NCBI GenBank assembly: GCA_944387015.1
Contig: CALXDH010000006.1
Span: forward strand, 1 to 64,000
Reading direction: 5' to 3'
Length of the DNA stretch: 64,000 bases
Origin: an uncultured Oscillospiraceae bacterium
GTDB lineage: Bacteria > Bacillota > Clostridia > Oscillospirales > Oscillospiraceae
The notes beneath the pieces were generated by a model. It saw only the letters and a program-made list of their open reading frames with translations, did no database searches and was not told the DNA's origin. Positions 24,060 through 32,751 of the stretch are shown piece after piece. How positions within the stretch are numbered: the first letter of the stretch is position 1; each line of letters starts with the position of its first letter. The position numbers and the translations under genes were made by a program.

Positions 24060-25226
24060 ATGAAACGTTTTCTCTCAGCGGCTCTGGCCGCTTTGCTGCT
24101 GCTTGCCCTCCCCGCCTGCGGCGCCCAGAACGTCACGGAGCAGCCCCCGGTGACGGAGGAGGAGCAACCCGCCCCGCCCCCGGAGCCCACGGAGGAGGAA
24201 CTGGCGGCCCAGGAAATTGACGACCTCCTCTCCTCTCTCACCACGGAGGAAAAGGTAGGGCAGCTGTTCTTCGTCCGCTGTCCTGCGGACAGCGCCGCGG
24301 AGGACGTGGCTGCCTACCATCTGGGAGGCTATCTCCTCTTTGGCCGGGACTTTACGGACAAGACCGCCGATGATGTCATCCAGACCATCCGCGCCTATCA
24401 AACGGCAGCCGCTGCCGACACCGGCATCCCTCTGCTCATCGGCGTGGATGAAGAGGGCGGCACTGTGGTGCGGGTGAGCTCCAATCCCCATCTGCGCAGT
24501 GCAAAATATCCCTCGCCCCAGAAGCTGCTCGCCCAGGGCGGCACCGAGGCCCTGGTGGAAAACACGGCGGAAAAGGACGCCCTGCTCCACGGCCTTGGCA
24601 TCAACGTGAACCTTGCCCCGGTGGCGGACGTGTCCACCAACTCCGGCGACTTTATCTATGACCGTACCTTCGGCCTGGATGCGGAGGGGACCTCCGACTG
24701 CGTCACCGCCGTGGTGGAACAGATGGCCGCGGACGGTATGGGCAGCGTCCTCAAGCACTTCCCCGGCTACGGCAGCAACGTGGACACCCACACCGGCATC
24801 GCCGTGGACCAGCGGCCGCTGGAGCAGTTTGAATCCGCGGACTTTCTCCCCTTCTCCGCCGGAATGGCCGCGGGGAACGGCACCACCGCCGTGCTGGTGT
24901 CCCACAACATCATGACGGCGGTGGACGAGTCCCTCCCCGCCTCCCTCTCCCCGGCGGTCCACGACCTTCTCCGGGACGAGCTGGGCTTTGACGGCGTGGT
25001 GATGACCGATGACCTGGCCATGGACGCCGTGGCCGCCTATTCCACGGACGGCGCCGTGGCGGTGATGGCCCTCCAAGCGGGCAATGACCTCATCATCACC
25101 ACCGACTACCGCACCCAGATCCCCAAGGTCCTCGAAGCGGTGGAAAACGGCACCCTCTCCCCGGACACCATTGATACCGCCTGTCGCCGGGTGCTGACCT
25201 GGAAGCAGGCCCTGGGGCTTTTGTGA
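24060..25226 (+). CDS. Glycoside hydrolase family 3 lipoprotein (beta-N-acetylhexosaminidase-like)
   Basis: A 388-residue lipoprotein with lipobox LPAC (Cys20) after a 19-residue signal, then a Pro/Glu-rich linker to about residue 55. The GH3 N-terminal barrel shows LIGVDEEGGTVVRV, LKHFPGYGSNVDTHTG (the KH(F/G)PG-N-x-H-xH region typical of the NagZ branch) and VVMTDDLAMDAV, where the Asp is in the nucleophile position. NagZ-type enzymes remove N-acetylglucosamine from peptidoglycan fragments. There is no C-terminal GH3 domain, as is usual for this branch. AAAGGAGG precedes the start. Confidence 0.88.
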   Translation: MKRFLSAALAALLLLALPACGAQNVTEQPPVTEEEQPAPPPEPTEEELAAQEIDDLLSSLTTEEKVGQLFFVRCPADSAAEDVAAYHLGGYLLFGRDFTDKTADDVIQTIRAYQTAAAADTGIPLLIGVDEEGGTVVRVSSNPHLRSAKYPSPQKLLAQGGTEALVENTAEKDALLHGLGINVNLAPVADVSTNSGDFIYDRTFGLDAEGTSDCVTAVVEQMAADGMGSVLKHFPGYGSNVDTHTGIAVDQRPLEQFESADFLPFSAGMAAGNGTTAVLVSHNIMTAVDESLPASLSPAVHDLLRDELGFDGVVMTDDLAMDAVAAYSTDGAVAVMALQAGNDLIITTDYRTQIPKVLEAVENGTLSPDTIDTACRRVLTWKQALGLL

Positions 25227-25301
25227 AACGAATGTCCCCCTTTTCCCGTTCTTTTTGGTGAGATGTCTCTTTGGAAGACCGGATGAAAAAGGAGGTTCCC
25301 T

Positions 25302-26213
25302 ATGAAACACATGCTGCGCAGATTGACCCTGGCATCCCTTGCCGCCGTCCTTTTGACCGTCTCCGCCCTGGCGGATTCCGGCCCCAAACCATTGCTGACG
25401 GTGCGGGTAGAAAATGCCCCGGAGGAGGGGTACTACCTGGACTTGGTGGCGGAAGGGGAATATGAGGGCCACACTTACGGAAGCGGAGAGAGCGAATACA
25501 GCGGCATCGACTGGAGCTACTCGGATGAGGAAGCGGCGGCGCTGGACACGGAATTGCTGGACGCCCTGCGCGCCGCCGTGCCGGAGGGGTACCACGCCTG
25601 CACGGCGGAGGGCACCGGCGGCGCCCCCATGTGGGGAGAACTGGAGGGGACGCCCACCGGCCGCCAGGGGGAATCTCTCCACACCTTCCGTTATTTCGGC
25701 GTGCCGGATACCTATCAGATCCTCATTGCCACCAAAAACGGCGATACCTACCTCTTTCCCCCCTGCACCCGGACGGCGCTCCAATCCTCGGTGACCGTGG
25801 ACTGGGAGACGAAGTCCGTGGAGGTCCCTCCGGCGTGGATCGGCTATGTACTGCAATTTCTCTGCACCCTGCTCCCCACGCTGGTGATCGAGGGCGTGGT
25901 GCTGGTGTTGTTCGGCTTTTCCTGGAAACAGAACCGAAAGCCGTTTTTGCTGGTGAATCTCGTCACCCAGGGGGCGCTGGCGGTGTATTTTTCCGTGACC
26001 GCCGTGCAAAGCGGCGTAGGCTGGTGGTACTTTTTCCTCCTGGTTCCGGCGGAGGTCGTCATCGCCTTTGTGGAGGGCGGACTGTATACCCGCCTGCTGA
26101 CCGGCAGCCGCCGCCGTGCCTTTGCCTATGGCATCACCGCCAACCTCTGCTCGGCCCTGCTGGGCCTTTTGACCGTAGAACCCCTCTGGCGCTGGATCGT
26201 ATCCATCTCATAA
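25302..26213 (+). CDS. Secreted/multi-pass membrane protein of unknown function
   Basis: A 303-residue protein with a cleavable-looking signal peptide (LTLASLAAVLLTVSALA), an acidic extracytoplasmic domain of about 150 residues (Gly, Glu, Ser and Tyr rich) and four membrane helices in the last 130 residues (for example YVLQFLCTLLPTLVIEGVVLVLF). I do not recognise the family. It lies between the GH3 lipoprotein and the AlaX gene, with AAAAAGGAGG before the start, and the alaX start lies 18 bases after its stop. Confidence 0.75.
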   Translation: MKHMLRRLTLASLAAVLLTVSALADSGPKPLLTVRVENAPEEGYYLDLVAEGEYEGHTYGSGESEYSGIDWSYSDEEAAALDTELLDALRAAVPEGYHACTAEGTGGAPMWGELEGTPTGRQGESLHTFRYFGVPDTYQILIATKNGDTYLFPPCTRTALQSSVTVDWETKSVEVPPAWIGYVLQFLCTLLPTLVIEGVVLVLFGFSWKQNRKPFLLVNLVTQGALAVYFSVTAVQSGVGWWYFFLLVPAEVVIAFVEGGLYTRLLTGSRRRAFAYGITANLCSALLGLLTVEPLWRWIVSIS

Positions 26214-26231
26214 ACGAAAGGAATGTTCCCC

Positions 26232-27386
26232 ATGGAAACGGAAAAGCTCTATTACGCCGACCCCTTTTTGCAGGACTTCACCGCCACGGTCCTCTCCTGT
26301 GAGGCGGGCAAGGGCGGATACCTGGTGACGCTGGACCGCACCGCCTTCTACCCCGAAGGGGGCGGACAGCCCGCCGACCACGGCACGATGAACGGCCTTG
26401 CCGTCACCGACGTCCATGAGAAAAACGGCGTGATCTTCCACACTGTCGAAAACTCGGTGGAAATTGGCGAAAACGTGGATTGCGCCATCGACTGGGCCCG
26501 CCGCTTCGACCATATGCAGCAGCACTCCGGAGAGCACATCCTCTCCGGCATCCTCTGCCGGGACTACCACTGCGACAATGTGGGCTTCCACATGGGGGCC
26601 GACACCGTCACCATCGACTATAACGCGGAGCTCACCTGGCAGCAGGTCCTGGCCGCGGAGGAAGAGGCCAACCGGGCAATCTGGGCGGACACCCCGGTGG
26701 AGATCACCTACCCCTCCCCGGAGGAGCTGGAACAGCTGGACTACCGCAGCAAAAAGGCCCTGACGGGACAGGTGCGCATCGTCACTTTCCCGGGGGCGGA
26801 CTGCTGCGCCTGCTGCGGCACCCACGTCCTCCGGGCGGGCCAGGTGGGGATCATCAAGGTCCTCTCCTGCCAGAAGTTCCGCTCCGGCGTCCGGATGGAG
26901 ATCCTCTGCGGGGAGCGGGCCTACCGCTACCTCTCCGGCACCTACGACCAGGCCCGGGCGGTGGGCCAGCAGCTGAGCGTCAAGCCCCTGGATGCCGCGG
27001 CCGCCGTGGAGCGGCTGGAAGCAGAGCTCACCGCCGCCAAGCAGCGGATGACGGAGCTGGAGGAGACGGTATTTTTCCACAAAGCCCAGGAACTTCGGGG
27101 AAAAGGGGACGTGCTTTTGGTGGAGTCCCCCATGCGCTCCGACGGCGTGCGGAAGCTGGCGGACGCGGTGGCAAAGGAATGCGGCGGCCTGGCGGCGGTG
27201 TTTTCCGGCCAGGACGGACAATACAGCTATGCTTTGGTCCGCGCGGACGGGACAGAGGTGGCCCCGCTGGTGAAATCGCTCAATGCCGCCCTCCATGGAC
27301 GGGGCGGCGGACGGGGCGGCTTTGCCCAGGGCAGCGTTCAGGCCGATGAAGCGGAGATCCGGGCATTTTTCAACAATCCCTCTTGA
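26232..27386 (+). CDS. Alanyl-tRNA editing protein, AlaX type with DHHA1 domain
   Basis: A 384-residue stand-alone editing protein that hydrolyses misacylated Ser- or Gly-tRNA-Ala. The AlaRS-like editing domain begins with RTAFYPEGGGQPADHG (36-51). The zinc ligands are visible: HSGEH (His98, His102) and CCGTH (Cys195, His198). A coiled linker and a C-terminal DHHA1 domain with GGGRGG-type ending (SLNAALHGRGGGRGGFAQGS) follow. The length matches the long AlaX form. ATG 26232 is chosen over 26223 because AAAGGA touches the latter. The small gene at 27399 follows closely. Confidence 0.92.
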   Translation: METEKLYYADPFLQDFTATVLSCEAGKGGYLVTLDRTAFYPEGGGQPADHGTMNGLAVTDVHEKNGVIFHTVENSVEIGENVDCAIDWARRFDHMQQHSGEHILSGILCRDYHCDNVGFHMGADTVTIDYNAELTWQQVLAAEEEANRAIWADTPVEITYPSPEELEQLDYRSKKALTGQVRIVTFPGADCCACCGTHVLRAGQVGIIKVLSCQKFRSGVRMEILCGERAYRYLSGTYDQARAVGQQLSVKPLDAAAAVERLEAELTAAKQRMTELEETVFFHKAQELRGKGDVLLVESPMRSDGVRKLADAVAKECGGLAAVFSGQDGQYSYALVRADGTEVAPLVKSLNAALHGRGGGRGGFAQGSVQADEAEIRAFFNNPS

Positions 27387-27398
27387 AAGGTGGAAATC

Positions 27399-27704
27399 AT
27401 GCGCTATATTTTACTGGAATACGATCATCCCCAGGAGGATGAAGCAAAGCAGGTCTATTCGGAGCTGGACCGGGAAAACCGGGAGACCCGGCGGGTGGAG
27501 CTCTACCCCAACGGGCTGTGGTTTGCCTACGGCGACGAGCATGGCCGGGAGGAAGCCCTCTCCGCCGATCCCTTCCCGGAGGACGTGCGGACGCTGAACG
27601 TCCCCGGAGAGGTGTCCGCCCGCACCATCGCCCCCGGCGTGTTCCGGGAGGTGTGGGACCAGGCCGCGGAGCGGCCCGACGGCTTTATGGGCATGTTTTT
27701 CTGA
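27399..27704 (+). CDS. DUF6881-like small protein
   Basis: A 101-residue protein beginning MRYILLEYDHPQEDEAKQVYSELDRENRETRRVE, with later PGEVSARTIAPGVFREVWDQA. This layout (one strand, a YSElD-xxR-exRkVE core, then an E-I-s-x-eeF-xxvW end) is that of the DUF6881 family, a group of small domains often linked to immunity proteins; the function here is unknown. ATG 27399 follows GAAAGGTGG; a GTG at 27390 is in frame but overlaps the ribosome site. It overlaps nothing and follows alaX by 12 bases. Confidence 0.7.
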   Translation: MRYILLEYDHPQEDEAKQVYSELDRENRETRRVELYPNGLWFAYGDEHGREEALSADPFPEDVRTLNVPGEVSARTIAPGVFREVWDQAAERPDGFMGMFF

Positions 27705-27765
27705 CAGCAGCCAAAAAACACGCCGGAAACGGCACAGCACGGCGCCTGAGGCGCCGGGAGGACGT

Positions 27766-28332
27766 ATGAAGGATCAGACTATCTGCCTGGCAGGCGGCTG
27801 TTTCTGGGGCATGGAGGCCCTGTACCGCCGCCTGCCGGGCGTTACGGACGTGGTGTGCGGCTACGCCAACGGCGACAGCGCCGCCCATGCCAACTACGAG
27901 GATGTATGCACCGGCATCACCGGCTTCCGGGAGGCGGTGCAGGTGACCTGGGACCCGGCGGAGACCTCCCTGGAGGCGCTGCTCTTCGCCTTTTTCGCGG
28001 TGGTGGACGTGGAGCTGCCAAACCGCCAGGGGGCGGATATCGGCACCCAGTACCAAACAGGGATCTACTGGACGTCCCCAGACCAGGAGGAGCGGGTCCG
28101 GGCGGTGGCAGCCATGGAGGCCGCGGCCGTCCCCTTTTTTGCCGTGGAACTCAAACCGCTGGAAACCTTCTTTCCGGCGGAGGAATCCCACCAGCGCTAC
28201 CTGGAAAAGCACCCCCGGGGCTACTGCCACATCTCCCCTGCCCGACGCTCGGCACTGGAGCGCTTTCCCTTCCGGCGCCAGGACTACACCCGTCCGGCAC
28301 GGCAGCTGCTCTCAACATGGATGGAGCGATAA
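27766..28332 (+). CDS. msrA: Peptide-methionine (S)-S-oxide reductase MsrA
   Basis: A 188-residue MsrA with the active-site motif GGCFWGME (Cys12), TGY-like GYANGD, the EAVQVTWDP segment and GTQYQTGIYW. It reduces methionine-S-sulfoxide in proteins. The GYCHIS stretch near residue 150 offers a possible resolving cysteine. The length is slightly greater than the family minimum because of a basic C-terminal extension. GGGAGG precedes ATG 27766, itself preceded by a small GGCGCC-tga-GGCGCC palindrome. It ends at a bidirectional terminator facing the purine permease. Confidence 0.95.
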   Translation: MKDQTICLAGGCFWGMEALYRRLPGVTDVVCGYANGDSAAHANYEDVCTGITGFREAVQVTWDPAETSLEALLFAFFAVVDVELPNRQGADIGTQYQTGIYWTSPDQEERVRAVAAMEAAAVPFFAVELKPLETFFPAEESHQRYLEKHPRGYCHISPARRSALERFPFRRQDYTRPARQLLSTWMER

Positions 28333-28333
28333 A

Positions 28334-28366
28334 AAAGACGCGGCCCGTTGGGCCGCGTCTTTTGAT
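28334..28366. terminator. Bidirectional terminator between msrA and the NCS2 permease
   Basis: A 13-bp stem (AAAGACGCGGCCC, 28334-28346, with its complement 28350-28362) and a 3-base loop is bordered by A- and T-rich ends. It lies between two convergent genes. Confidence 0.85.
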
Positions 28367-28383
28367 TTGTGTTTTGCCGTGTG

Positions 28384-29805
28384 TCAGACGATCAGGAAGA
28401 ACTTCACCAGGAACAGCACGGAGATCACATAGGTCAGTGCGGAGACCTCCTTGGCCTTGCCGGTGAAGACCTTGATGACGGTGTAGGAGATGAGGCCGAT
28501 GCCGATGGCGTGGCCGATGGAGCCGGAGATGGGCATGGCGATCAGCATCAAAGAGACGGGCACCATCTGGTCCAAATCGTCGAAGTCCACATTCTTCAGA
28601 CCCATGACCATCAGCACGCCCACATAGATGAGGGCGGAGGAGGTGGCCGCCGCGGGAATAATGGCGGCGATGGGGGCGATGAAGATGCAGGCCAGGAACA
28701 GGATGCCGGTGGTGAGGGCGGTGAGGCCCGTGCGGCCGCCGGCCTCCACGCCGGAGGCGGACTCCACGAAGGTGGTGACGGTGGAGGTGCCGGTGCAGGC
28801 GCCGGCCACGGTGCCGATGGCGTCGGAGATGAGGGCTTCCTTCATGTTGGGCATGTTGCCTTCCTTATCCACCATGCCGGCCCGGGAGGCGGTGCCCACC
28901 AGGGTGCCGATGGTATCGAACATGTCGATCATGCAGAAGGTGATCACCAGGGTGATGGCGGTGAACCAGCCGATCTGCAAAAAGCCGTTGAAGTCAAACT
29001 TGAAGAGGGTGGTCTCCACCATGTCGGCGAAGGGAGGCACAAAGGAAGCAGTGGAGAGGGACGCGAAGGGATTCACGCCCAGCACCGCGAAGTCGCCGAT
29101 CCAGTAGACGATGGACGCCACCAGCATGCCCAGCAGCACAGAGGCCTTGACGCCTTTCTTGGCCAGGATCACGGTGACGAAGAGGCCCACGAACATGGTC
29201 ACCACAGTGAGGACCATGGTGGAGTAGCCGCTGCCCATAGTGGTCTGGGTCACGCTGGGGGTCAGCGCGCCGAAGAAGTCCCGCATCACGTAGAAGGGGC
29301 CGCCATTTTCAGAGTACACGCCCACGTTGGAACCCAGGCCGATGTTCATCAGCATGAGGCCGATGGCGGGGGCGATGCCAAGGCGCACACCCAGAGGGAT
29401 GGCGTTGACGATCTTCTCCCGGATGTTGAGAACGGAGAGGACCAAAAAGACGATACCCTCCAGCAAAATGATGACCAGAGCGGACTGGAAGGACTGGACA
29501 TAGCTCATGCCGGTGAGGGTCACGATGTTGGAAACCACCACGGCAAAGAAGCTGTTGAGGCCCATGCCGGGGGCCAGTGCGAAGGGCTTGTTGGCCAGAA
29601 ACGCCATGCAGAACATGGCCAGTGCGGAGGCGATGCAGGTGGCCAGGAACACACCGTTCCAAAGGGCCGAACCCGTATCAAAGTTGGTGAGCAGGTTGGG
29701 GTTCAGGGCGATGATGTAGGCCATGGTCATGAAGGTGGTAAGACCGGCCAGGACCTCCGTGCGGACAGTGGTGCCGTTTTCTTGTAGTCGGAAGAGTTTT
29801 TCCAT
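28384..29805 (-). CDS. NCS2 family purine permease (adenine/guanine/hypoxanthine type)
   Basis: A 473-residue transporter with about 12-14 membrane helices. It begins MEKLFRLQENGTTVRTEVLAG, followed by LTTFMTMAYIIALNP, the N-terminal signature of the AzgA/PbuG branch, and has ALAPGMGLNSFF, FIGTLVGTASRAG-like and GTSTVTTFVESASGVEAGGRTGL motifs. It imports purine bases by proton symport; the exact base is not readable. ATG 29805 follows AGAAAGGAG; an upstream in-frame start at 29844 has no ribosome site. No purine riboswitch was found in the leader. Confidence 0.93.
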   Translation of the reverse strand: MEKLFRLQENGTTVRTEVLAGLTTFMTMAYIIALNPNLLTNFDTGSALWNGVFLATCIASALAMFCMAFLANKPFALAPGMGLNSFFAVVVSNIVTLTGMSYVQSFQSALVIILLEGIVFLVLSVLNIREKIVNAIPLGVRLGIAPAIGLMLMNIGLGSNVGVYSENGGPFYVMRDFFGALTPSVTQTTMGSGYSTMVLTVVTMFVGLFVTVILAKKGVKASVLLGMLVASIVYWIGDFAVLGVNPFASLSTASFVPPFADMVETTLFKFDFNGFLQIGWFTAITLVITFCMIDMFDTIGTLVGTASRAGMVDKEGNMPNMKEALISDAIGTVAGACTGTSTVTTFVESASGVEAGGRTGLTALTTGILFLACIFIAPIAAIIPAAATSSALIYVGVLMVMGLKNVDFDDLDQMVPVSLMLIAMPISGSIGHAIGIGLISYTVIKVFTGKAKEVSALTYVISVLFLVKFFLIV

Positions 29806-29850
29806 ACTGTTCTCCTTTCTCTGTTCCGTTGGTTTCGCGCGCACCTTCCT

Positions 29851-29889
29851 ACTGGTATCATAAAAAATCCGGACGGGAAATACAAGTGT
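29851..29889 (-). promoter_or_regulatory. Possible promoter of the NCS2 permease
   Basis: On the minus strand TTGTAT, a 17-base spacer and TATGAT can be read upstream of the permease ribosome site. Both boxes are partial matches, so this is tentative. Confidence 0.4.
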
Positions 29890-29951
29890 CCGCCCGTGAG
29901 AAAAGGTTTACCTTTTTTTGGCGGGACACACAAATTTCTTGTCAAAACCGC

Positions 29952-29987
29952 AAAAAAACGGACCGGCGGAGGAACCTCCGCCGGTCC
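29952..29987 (-). terminator. Intrinsic terminator of glyS
   Basis: A 13-bp stem (29960-29972 / 29975-29987) with a 2-base loop is followed on the minus strand by GTTTTTTTG. It is 30 bases past the glyS stop. Confidence 0.9.
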
Positions 29988-30016
29988 TGGGCTGTTGATT
30001 GAAAAAACCGGGTCGA

Positions 30017-31438
30017 TCAATAAGCCAGCTTTTCAGCCAGATACGCCTTGAGCTCGCTGATGGGCAGACGCACCTGCTCCATGGTGTCCCGATCCCGGAC
30101 GGTGACGCAGTTGTCGCCTTCCTTCTCGGCGTCGCCCACGGTGTCGAAGTCCACGGTGACGCAGTAGGGCGTGCCGATCTCGTCCTGGCGGCGATACCGC
30201 TTGCCGATGGAGCCGGTCTCGTCGAAGTCCACCATCCAGTCCTTGGCAAGCTCGGCCTGGAGTTCCCGGGCCTTGTCGGAGAGCTTCTTGGACAGGGGCA
30301 GCACCGCCACCTTGAAGGGCGCCAGGGCGGGATGGAAATGCATGACCACCCGGACGTCGTTCTTCTCGGCGTCCACGACCTCCTCGTCGTAGGCCTCAAT
30401 GAGGAAGGCCAGGGTCACGCGGTCGGCGCCCAGAGAGGGCTCCACCACGTAGGGGATATACCGCTCGTTGGTCTCGGGATCGAAGTAGGTCATATCCTTG
30501 CCGGAGGTGGTCTGGTGCTGGGTCAGGTCGTAGTCGGTGCGGTCCGCCACGCCCCACAGCTCGCCCCAGCCGAAGGGGAAGAGGAACTCGAAGTCCGTGG
30601 TGCCCTTGGAGTAGAAGCACAGCTCCTCGGGGCTGTGGTCACGCAGCCGCAGGTGCTCCTCGCTGATGTTCAGGTTCAGCAGCCACTCCTTGCAGAAGGA
30701 GCGCCAGTACTGGAACCACTCCAGGTCGGTGCCGGGCTTGCAGAAGAACTCCAGCTCCATCTGCTCAAACTCCCGGGTACGGAAGGTGAAGTTGCCGGGG
30801 GTGATCTCGTTGCGGAAGGACTTGCCGATCTGGCAGACGCCGAAAGGCAGCTTCCGGCGGGTGGTGCGCTGGACGTTCTGGAAGTTGACGAAGATGCCCT
30901 GGGCAGTCTCAGGCCGCAGGTACACGGTGTTCTTGGCATCCTCGGTGACGCCCTGGAAGGTCTTGAACATCAGGTTGAACTGCCGGATGTCGGTGAAGTT
31001 GTGCTTGCCGCAGGAGGGGCAGGGGATGTTGTGGGACTCGATGAAGTCCTTCATCTCCGCCTGGGAGAAGGCGTCGATGGGCTTTTCCAGCTCCACGCCG
31101 TTCTCGCCGGCCCAGTCCTCGATGAGCTTATCGGCCCGGAAGCGCTCCTTGCACTCCTTGCAGTCCATCAGGGGATCGGAGAAGCCGCCCAGATGGCCGG
31201 AGGCCACCCAGGTCTGGGGGTTCATGAGGATGGCGGCGTCCAGACCCACGTTATAGGGGTTCTCCTGGACGAACTTCTTCCACCAGGCCTTCTTCACGTT
31301 GTTCTTGAGCTCCACGCCCAGAGGGCCGTAGTCCCAGGTATTGGCCAGGCCGCCGTAGATCTCGCTGCCGGAGAAGATGAATCCCCGGCCCTTGCACAGG
31401 GCTACGATCTTTTCCATGGTCTTTTCGCTGTTTTTCAT
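30017..31438 (-). CDS. glyS: Glycine--tRNA ligase (dimeric type)
   Basis: A 473-residue alpha2-type GlyRS. It begins [20 protein letters not shown] with [21 protein letters not shown], then WKKFV and [17 protein letters not shown] with a zinc-type Cys pair repeated later (CPSCGKHNF). Class II motif 2 is [25 protein letters not shown] and motif 3 [10 protein letters not shown]. This is the GlyQS-independent, eukaryote/Bacteroides-like single-chain form. It charges tRNA-Gly and is controlled by a T-box leader. It follows jag on the same strand after a terminator. Confidence 0.95.
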   Translation of the reverse strand: MKNSEKTMEKIVALCKGRGFIFSGSEIYGGLANTWDYGPLGVELKNNVKKAWWKKFVQENPYNVGLDAAILMNPQTWVASGHLGGFSDPLMDCKECKERFRADKLIEDWAGENGVELEKPIDAFSQAEMKDFIESHNIPCPSCGKHNFTDIRQFNLMFKTFQGVTEDAKNTVYLRPETAQGIFVNFQNVQRTTRRKLPFGVCQIGKSFRNEITPGNFTFRTREFEQMELEFFCKPGTDLEWFQYWRSFCKEWLLNLNISEEHLRLRDHSPEELCFYSKGTTDFEFLFPFGWGELWGVADRTDYDLTQHQTTSGKDMTYFDPETNERYIPYVVEPSLGADRVTLAFLIEAYDEEVVDAEKNDVRVVMHFHPALAPFKVAVLPLSKKLSDKARELQAELAKDWMVDFDETGSIGKRYRRQDEIGTPYCVTVDFDTVGDAEKEGDNCVTVRDRDTMEQVRLPISELKAYLAEKLAY

Positions 31439-31479
31439 GGTAATGCTCCTTTTCTGTCGTATTTTTGCGACTCAGGGCA

Positions 31480-31710
31480 AAAAAACGCCCTGAGCCCAAG
31501 GGCTCAGGGCGAATCAAAACGATCCGTGGTTCCACCTGAATTCGTGCCTGGCTGGCACGCGCTTCATTCCCGGTAACGGCGGGGACCGGCGAAGCATTTC
31601 CGCTCCGCGGCTCCAGGGTGCCTTCTCCCCTCCCCCGCAAGGACTCGCACCGACCGTCCTCTCTCTTGTCCGGGGATCAAGGGATACTCTTCCCTGTCAC
31701 AGCCTTTCTA
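31480..31710 (-). promoter_or_regulatory. Glycine T-box leader of glyS
   Basis: Read on the minus strand: AGAGAG with the GGTCGGTGCGAGTCC arm, the specifier GAA-GGC-ACC (GGC at 31620-31622), the T-box AGGTGGAACCACGG (around 31524-31537), and a terminator with a 12-bp stem (31486-31511) followed by TTTTTTT. The specifier GGC is Gly, and UGGA expects discriminator U73 as in tRNA-Gly, so both signals agree. Confidence 0.93.
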
Positions 31711-31719
31711 ACAGGATGC

Positions 31720-31748
31720 ACTCTATCACGTTTTTAAAATCTTGTCAA
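31720..31748 (-). promoter_or_regulatory. Sigma-A promoter of glyS
   Basis: On the minus strand a perfect TTGACA (31743-31748), a 17-base spacer and TAGAGT (31720-31725) lie directly upstream of the T-box leader. Confidence 0.75.
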
Positions 31749-31868
31749 GTCTGCGGGCGGTTTGGGTCCTTCTTTCTCCCGAAACCCCGCAGGTTTTGCA
31801 CAAACTCTCAAAAATTGTGGAGAACGGGCCCCATGTTTGCCCCGTTTCAGCGGAAAACCGCCGCAAAC

Positions 31869-31912
31869 CAAAAAACCGGCCCGGAGGATTTCCACCTCGG
31901 GCCGGTTTTTGT
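31869..31912 (-). terminator. Terminator of the rpmH-jag operon
   Basis: A 13-bp stem (31871-31883 / 31898-31910) is followed on the minus strand by TTTTTTGG, just past the jag stop codon. Confidence 0.85.
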
Positions 31913-31920
31913 GGATGGAT

Positions 31921-32736
31921 TTACTTTTTCTCCCGGTCGTAGGCCACGATCACACGGCGGTTGGGCTCCGTTCCGGTGGAGTAGGTGGTCACACCCGGCA
32001 CGTCCTGCAGCGCGGTGTGGATCACATGGCGCTCATAGGCGTTCATGGGCTCCAGGGTCACGCTGCGGCGATAGCGGGTGACCTTGGCGGCCACCTTCCG
32101 GGCCAGGTGCTGGAGGCTCTGCTCCCGCTTTTCCCGGTAGTTCTCCGCGTCCAGCTGGACCCGGACCCGTCCGCCGCCGGAGCGGTTGACGGAGTAGCTG
32201 GTCAGCTGCTGGATAGCGTCCAGGGTCTCGCCCCGGCGGCCGATCAGAGCCCCCAGGTTCTTGCCCTCCAGGATCACCTTATAGCGGCCCTTTTCCGGCA
32301 GATACACCCGGACCACCGCTTCGCTCTCCATCTGGGCCAGCAGGCCGGTAAGGAAGGTGCGGATGGCCTCGGACTTCTCGTCGTGGACCTCCTCCCCCAG
32401 CTCCGCGGCAGCGGGAGCGGGGCTCTGAGCCTTCTCCTCCCGGGTCTCCTCCACAGCAGGAGCGGGAGCGGCCGCCTTCTTCTCAGGGCGGGGCTTCTTC
32501 TCCGGTGCGGGGGCGGGAGCTTCCTGCTGGGCGGGAGCGGGCTGCGCAGCAGGCTCCGTCTCCTCGCCGTAATACACCCGCACCTTGGCGGGACAGCTGC
32601 CAAGGCCCAGGAAGCCGGACTTGGCGCGCTCCAAAATCTCAACGGACACATCGTCCCGTTCAAGGCCCAGCTGCTCCAGCGCCTTCGACAGGGCCTCGTC
32701 CTCGGTCTTGCCCGTTACATCAATAAATTCTCTCAT
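31921..32736 (-). CDS. jag: RNA-binding protein KhpB/Jag
   Basis: A 271-residue protein with the Jag N-terminal domain (MREFIDVTGKTEDEALSKAL), a long Pro/Ala/Glu-rich linker (about 55-130), a KH domain with the loop GRRGETLDAIQQLTSYSVNR (GRRG replaces the usual GKRG) and an R3H domain (MNAYERHVIHTALQD). KhpB with KhpA binds RNA and affects division and elongation. It lies 15 bases after yidC, the usual Firmicute order. The linker is longer than in Bacillus. Confidence 0.94.
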   Translation of the reverse strand: MREFIDVTGKTEDEALSKALEQLGLERDDVSVEILERAKSGFLGLGSCPAKVRVYYGEETEPAAQPAPAQQEAPAPAPEKKPRPEKKAAAPAPAVEETREEKAQSPAPAAAELGEEVHDEKSEAIRTFLTGLLAQMESEAVVRVYLPEKGRYKVILEGKNLGALIGRRGETLDAIQQLTSYSVNRSGGGRVRVQLDAENYREKREQSLQHLARKVAAKVTRYRRSVTLEPMNAYERHVIHTALQDVPGVTTYSTGTEPNRRVIVAYDREKK

Positions 32737-32751
32737 GGCGTAACAAGCTCC

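Noticed and set aside
28369-29787. A 472-codon plus-strand frame opposite the NCS2 permease
   Set aside because: The permease on the minus strand is a full, motif-bearing protein with a good ribosome site; the opposite frame is very rich in Gly, His and Asp and matches nothing.
29806-29998. A purine riboswitch before the NCS2 permease
   Set aside because: The conserved loops of the purine aptamer could not be found; the strongest structure there is the glyS terminator.
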